Positions 62,459 through 64,000 of a DNA stretch of 64,000 bases are shown in pieces; position 1 is the stretch's first letter; every line of letters starts with the position of its first letter. The position numbers and the translations under genes were made by a program. The stretch is from the NCBI RefSeq assembly GCF_900626135.1, contig NZ_LR130785.1, forward strand, positions 963,241 through 1,027,240. The letters are read 5' to 3'. The notes under the pieces were generated by a model that saw nothing but the letters and a program-made list of their open reading frames with translations, made no database searches and had not been told where the DNA came from. This DNA is from Senegalia massiliensis. GTDB lineage: Bacteria; Bacillota; Clostridia; Tissierellales; SIT17.

Positions 62459-62668
62459 ATGAAAAAATATTTATTTAGTATTATTTTAGGGATTATGAGC
62501 TTTATATGCTTGATGGGATATAATATAATTGGATCTACTGTTTTGTCAGATGGTACATTATCTGAACCCTTTTTTCTTATTCCAATAGGATTATTACTTG
62601 CAGTTATTTCTATTATTTCGGCAATATTAATTTATATAGTTCCTAAGTTTATAAAAATTAATAATTAA
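62459..62668 (+). CDS. DUF3955 domain-containing membrane protein
   Basis: The 69-residue protein has two helices (LFSIILGIMSFICLMGY and FLIPIGLLLAVISIISAIL) with the linker IIGSTVLSDGTLSEPF, the DUF3955 signature. It is the third gene of the DUF2975-XRE operon, after GAGGAGG. The function is unknown. Confidence 0.82.
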   Translation: MKKYLFSIILGIMSFICLMGYNIIGSTVLSDGTLSEPFFLIPIGLLLAVISIISAILIYIVPKFIKINN

Positions 62669-62721
62669 TATTCAAGTGTTATTTACAAAAATATATTTGA
62701 ATATTTAGATTATAATATAAA

Positions 62722-62780
62722 GCATATAAATAAATCATATCTATTATGAAGGTCATGATTTATTTATATGCCTTTTTTTA
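62722..62780. terminator. Terminator between convergent small membrane-protein genes
   Basis: GCATATAAATAAATCAT pairs perfectly with ATGATTTATTTATATGC, followed by CTTTTTTT on the plus strand. It overlaps the end of the minus-strand gene. Confidence 0.8.
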
Positions 62781-63043
62781 TAAGACTTCCAAGTTGTTTT
62801 AATTGAAGAATAAACACCTACAGCTGCATTTCCGTAAAATAAACCCATAAATATCCCAGCACTTAAATCTTGTTTATGCGCAAAGAAGATTGATATTATA
62901 AGTCCTATTAAATTTGCAATTGATGGGACATAAATACCTTTAATTGAAAAAAATATTTTAATAATTTGTGTAACTACTACAACTGTAGGAACTGCTATAA
63001 TAGCATCCCAAAGATTTGTATGAATAATTGGAAACTCTTCCAT
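62753..63043 (-). CDS. Small membrane protein, holin-like
   Basis: The 96-residue protein has an N-terminal half with a helix (LWDAIIAVPTVVVVTQIIKI), then a second one (VPSIANLIGLIISIFFA) and a short third (FMGLFYGNAAVGVYSSI). The charged C-terminus KSYKKRHINKS and this layout resemble small phage-type holins and related clostridial proteins. No endolysin is adjacent, so the name is only a resemblance. The ATG follows GAGGAGGG. It ends with TGA. Confidence 0.65.
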   Translation of the reverse strand: MEEFPIIHTNLWDAIIAVPTVVVVTQIIKIFFSIKGIYVPSIANLIGLIISIFFAHKQDLSAGIFMGLFYGNAAVGVYSSIKTTWKSYKKRHINKS

Positions 63044-63185
63044 AATAAATTCCCTCCTCAAATAACTTTCAAAGGATATTTTATGTAATAGAAAAAAAAC
63101 TATGCATATTAACAAAATTTAGGAGTTTTTATAAATATAAAATTTATAAAAAGTTGAATTTTAGCTAATATAGAGATATTATTAT

Positions 63186-63225
63186 AAAAAGTTAAGTAAT
63201 TAGATTCTAATTACTTAACTTTTTT
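63186..63225. terminator. Hairpin upstream of the ECF sigma operon
   Basis: AAAAAGTTAAGTAATTAGA pairs with TCTAATTACTTAACTTTTT. It ends with T and isolates the sigma factor operon. Confidence 0.75.
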
Positions 63226-63305
63226 AAATTTCTTGAAAAAAATTTAAGCCAAATTAAGGAGATAGTCGTCTAATAAGTAGAAGGATAAAAAAACAAGTAG
63301 AGAAG

Positions 63306-63836
63306 GTGATTAATATTGATAAATTAGTGAAAAAAGCACAAAAAGGCAATGATAAAGCATTTTTGAAGCTTTTTAAATTTTATGAAGAAGAATTATATCG
63401 AATTGCTTATGTATATGTAAAGAAAAAAGATGATGCATTAGATGTAATTCAGGAGACAGCTTATCGTTCATTTAAAAATATAAAATCTTTGAAAAATCCA
63501 GAACATTTTAAAACTTGGGTAATAAGAATTACAATCAACTGTGCTATTGATCATATAAGAAAAAATAAAAAAGTAGTTCACTTAACAGAGGGATATGAAG
63601 AATTCATAGGAGATTATGATGAAGATATACCACTTAAATTAACAATTAATGAACTTCTAGACAAATTAAATACAGATGAAAAAAGTACTATTATATTAAA
63701 GTATTATAATGGATATACCTTTAAGCAAATATCTGAGATATTAGATATTCCTTTAGGAACAGCAAAATCTATATTATATAGGGCATTAAAGAAGCTTAGA
63801 TATGAATACTCGAAGGGAGAGGATATTAGTGAGTAA
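63306..63836 (+). CDS. RNA polymerase ECF sigma factor (SigV-like)
   Basis: The 176-residue protein has sigma region 2 (DDALDVIQETAYRSFKNI and HFKTWVIRITINCAIDHIRK, residues about 25-90) and region 4 (LNTDEKSTIILKYYNGYTFK, QISEILDIPLGTAKSILYRA, 115-165). There is no region 1 or 3, as usual for ECF sigma factors. The GTG start has a poorly placed AAGG; the next in-frame GTG (63,327) may be the real start. The gene overlaps the downstream anti-sigma gene by eight bases, so the two are co-translated. It probably responds to envelope stress, like SigV/SigW. Confidence 0.88.
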   Translation: MINIDKLVKKAQKGNDKAFLKLFKFYEEELYRIAYVYVKKKDDALDVIQETAYRSFKNIKSLKNPEHFKTWVIRITINCAIDHIRKNKKVVHLTEGYEEFIGDYDEDIPLKLTINELLDKLNTDEKSTIILKYYNGYTFKQISEILDIPLGTAKSILYRALKKLRYEYSKGEDISE

Positions 63837-64000
63837 TAAGATAAAGCAAGAAATAAATAAAATCGAGATTCCTAAAGAACTTCATGAGAGAAGTAAAATG
63901 GGTATTTTAAAAGTCAAAAATGAAAGATATAAAAATAGAAAAAATTATAAATTTAAAAATATTAGTCTAGTTGCTGGTGTAATTGTATTAATTGGAGTTA
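63829..64000 (+). CDS. Anti-sigma factor (RsiV-like), 3' partial
   Basis: The frame opens with GTG after GGGAGAGG and runs off the window. It encodes SNKIKQEINKIEIPKELHER, a basic juxtamembrane stretch KNERYKNRKNYKFKN and the start of a transmembrane helix (ISLVAGVIVLIGV). This N-terminal cytoplasmic part with a first membrane helix is the usual start of membrane-bound ECF anti-sigma factors in clostridia (DUF4179 type). It should sequester the sigma factor encoded just upstream. The sensor domain lies beyond the edge. Confidence 0.8.
   Translation, partial: MSNKIKQEINKIEIPKELHERSKMGILKVKNERYKNRKNYKFKNISLVAGVIVLIGV

Overview
The window is A+T-rich DNA from a low-GC anaerobic Firmicute, most likely a member of the Clostridia. 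I cannot name the genus. The evidence is strong GGAGG-type ribosome binding sites with frequent TTG and GTG starts, a chromosomal trigger factor-clpP-clpX-lon-yihA block, and the oxygen/NO-defence set of anaerobes (rubredoxin, flavodiiron protein, hybrid cluster protein).

Layout. (1) 0-3.7 kb: a three-gene unit, DUF2877 - FdrA - DUF1116, matching the reported AllH/AllF/AllG subunits of oxamate carbamoyltransferase (anaerobic allantoin use). (2) 3.7-6.5 kb, minus strand: Ca2+/cation antiporter, MgtE and a Cys-rich small protein. (3) 6.5-7.1 kb: no ordinary gene, but a hairpin- and repeat-rich stretch bounded by two near-identical start-like motifs, probably an RNA or peptide-encoding unit on the minus strand. 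(4) 7.1-16.0 kb: tRNA-Leu, tig, clpP, clpX, lon, yihA, a short rubredoxin gene on the minus strand, an RsbW-like ATPase and rlmD.

(5) 15.97-33.42 kb: a composite genomic island inserted at the 3' end of rlmD. The sequence encoding the RlmD C-terminus (CACGTTGAGAG...) recurs at 15,969, 23,741 and 26,915. Each copy is followed by the same ~160-bp left end. A diverged fourth copy at 33,388 reads HVETVVLIEKK-stop, followed by a terminator, and looks like the displaced original rlmD end. I read this as three tandem att-bounded cassettes, none with an integrase. Cassette A holds DUF4180, a broken NUDIX gene, a G+C-richer TetR-ABC exporter module, fragments of TetR, a PEP-synthase/rifamycin phosphotransferase-like protein and IS21 istB, and a hydrolase. 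Cassette B holds arr (rifamycin ADP-ribosylation), an MFS fragment, a nucleotidyltransferase, a Vat-type streptogramin acetyltransferase and an HD protein. Cassette C holds two methyltransferases, a MazG-like enzyme, other small genes, two frameshifted genes apparently from conjugative elements, and a RelB/YoeB-type toxin-antitoxin pair at its right end.

(6) 33.9-38.4 kb: further accessory genes, including a second decayed NUDIX gene and an AraC regulator cut short by TGA at an apparent Trp position. (7) 38.4-64 kb: mostly core genes. These include a protein of three fused RidA domains, ndk, yaaA, a flavodiiron protein, a 2,4-diaminopentanoate dehydrogenase-like enzyme, a siderophore ABC operon behind a good Fur-box match with a divergent AraC regulator, a beta-lactamase-fold hydrolase, hybrid cluster protein, a YeiH-type transporter with divergent LysR regulator, pgeF, a ZIP transporter, an AEC transporter, a DUF2975-XRE-DUF3955 operon with a large promoter palindrome, and an ECF sigma/anti-sigma pair cut by the window edge.
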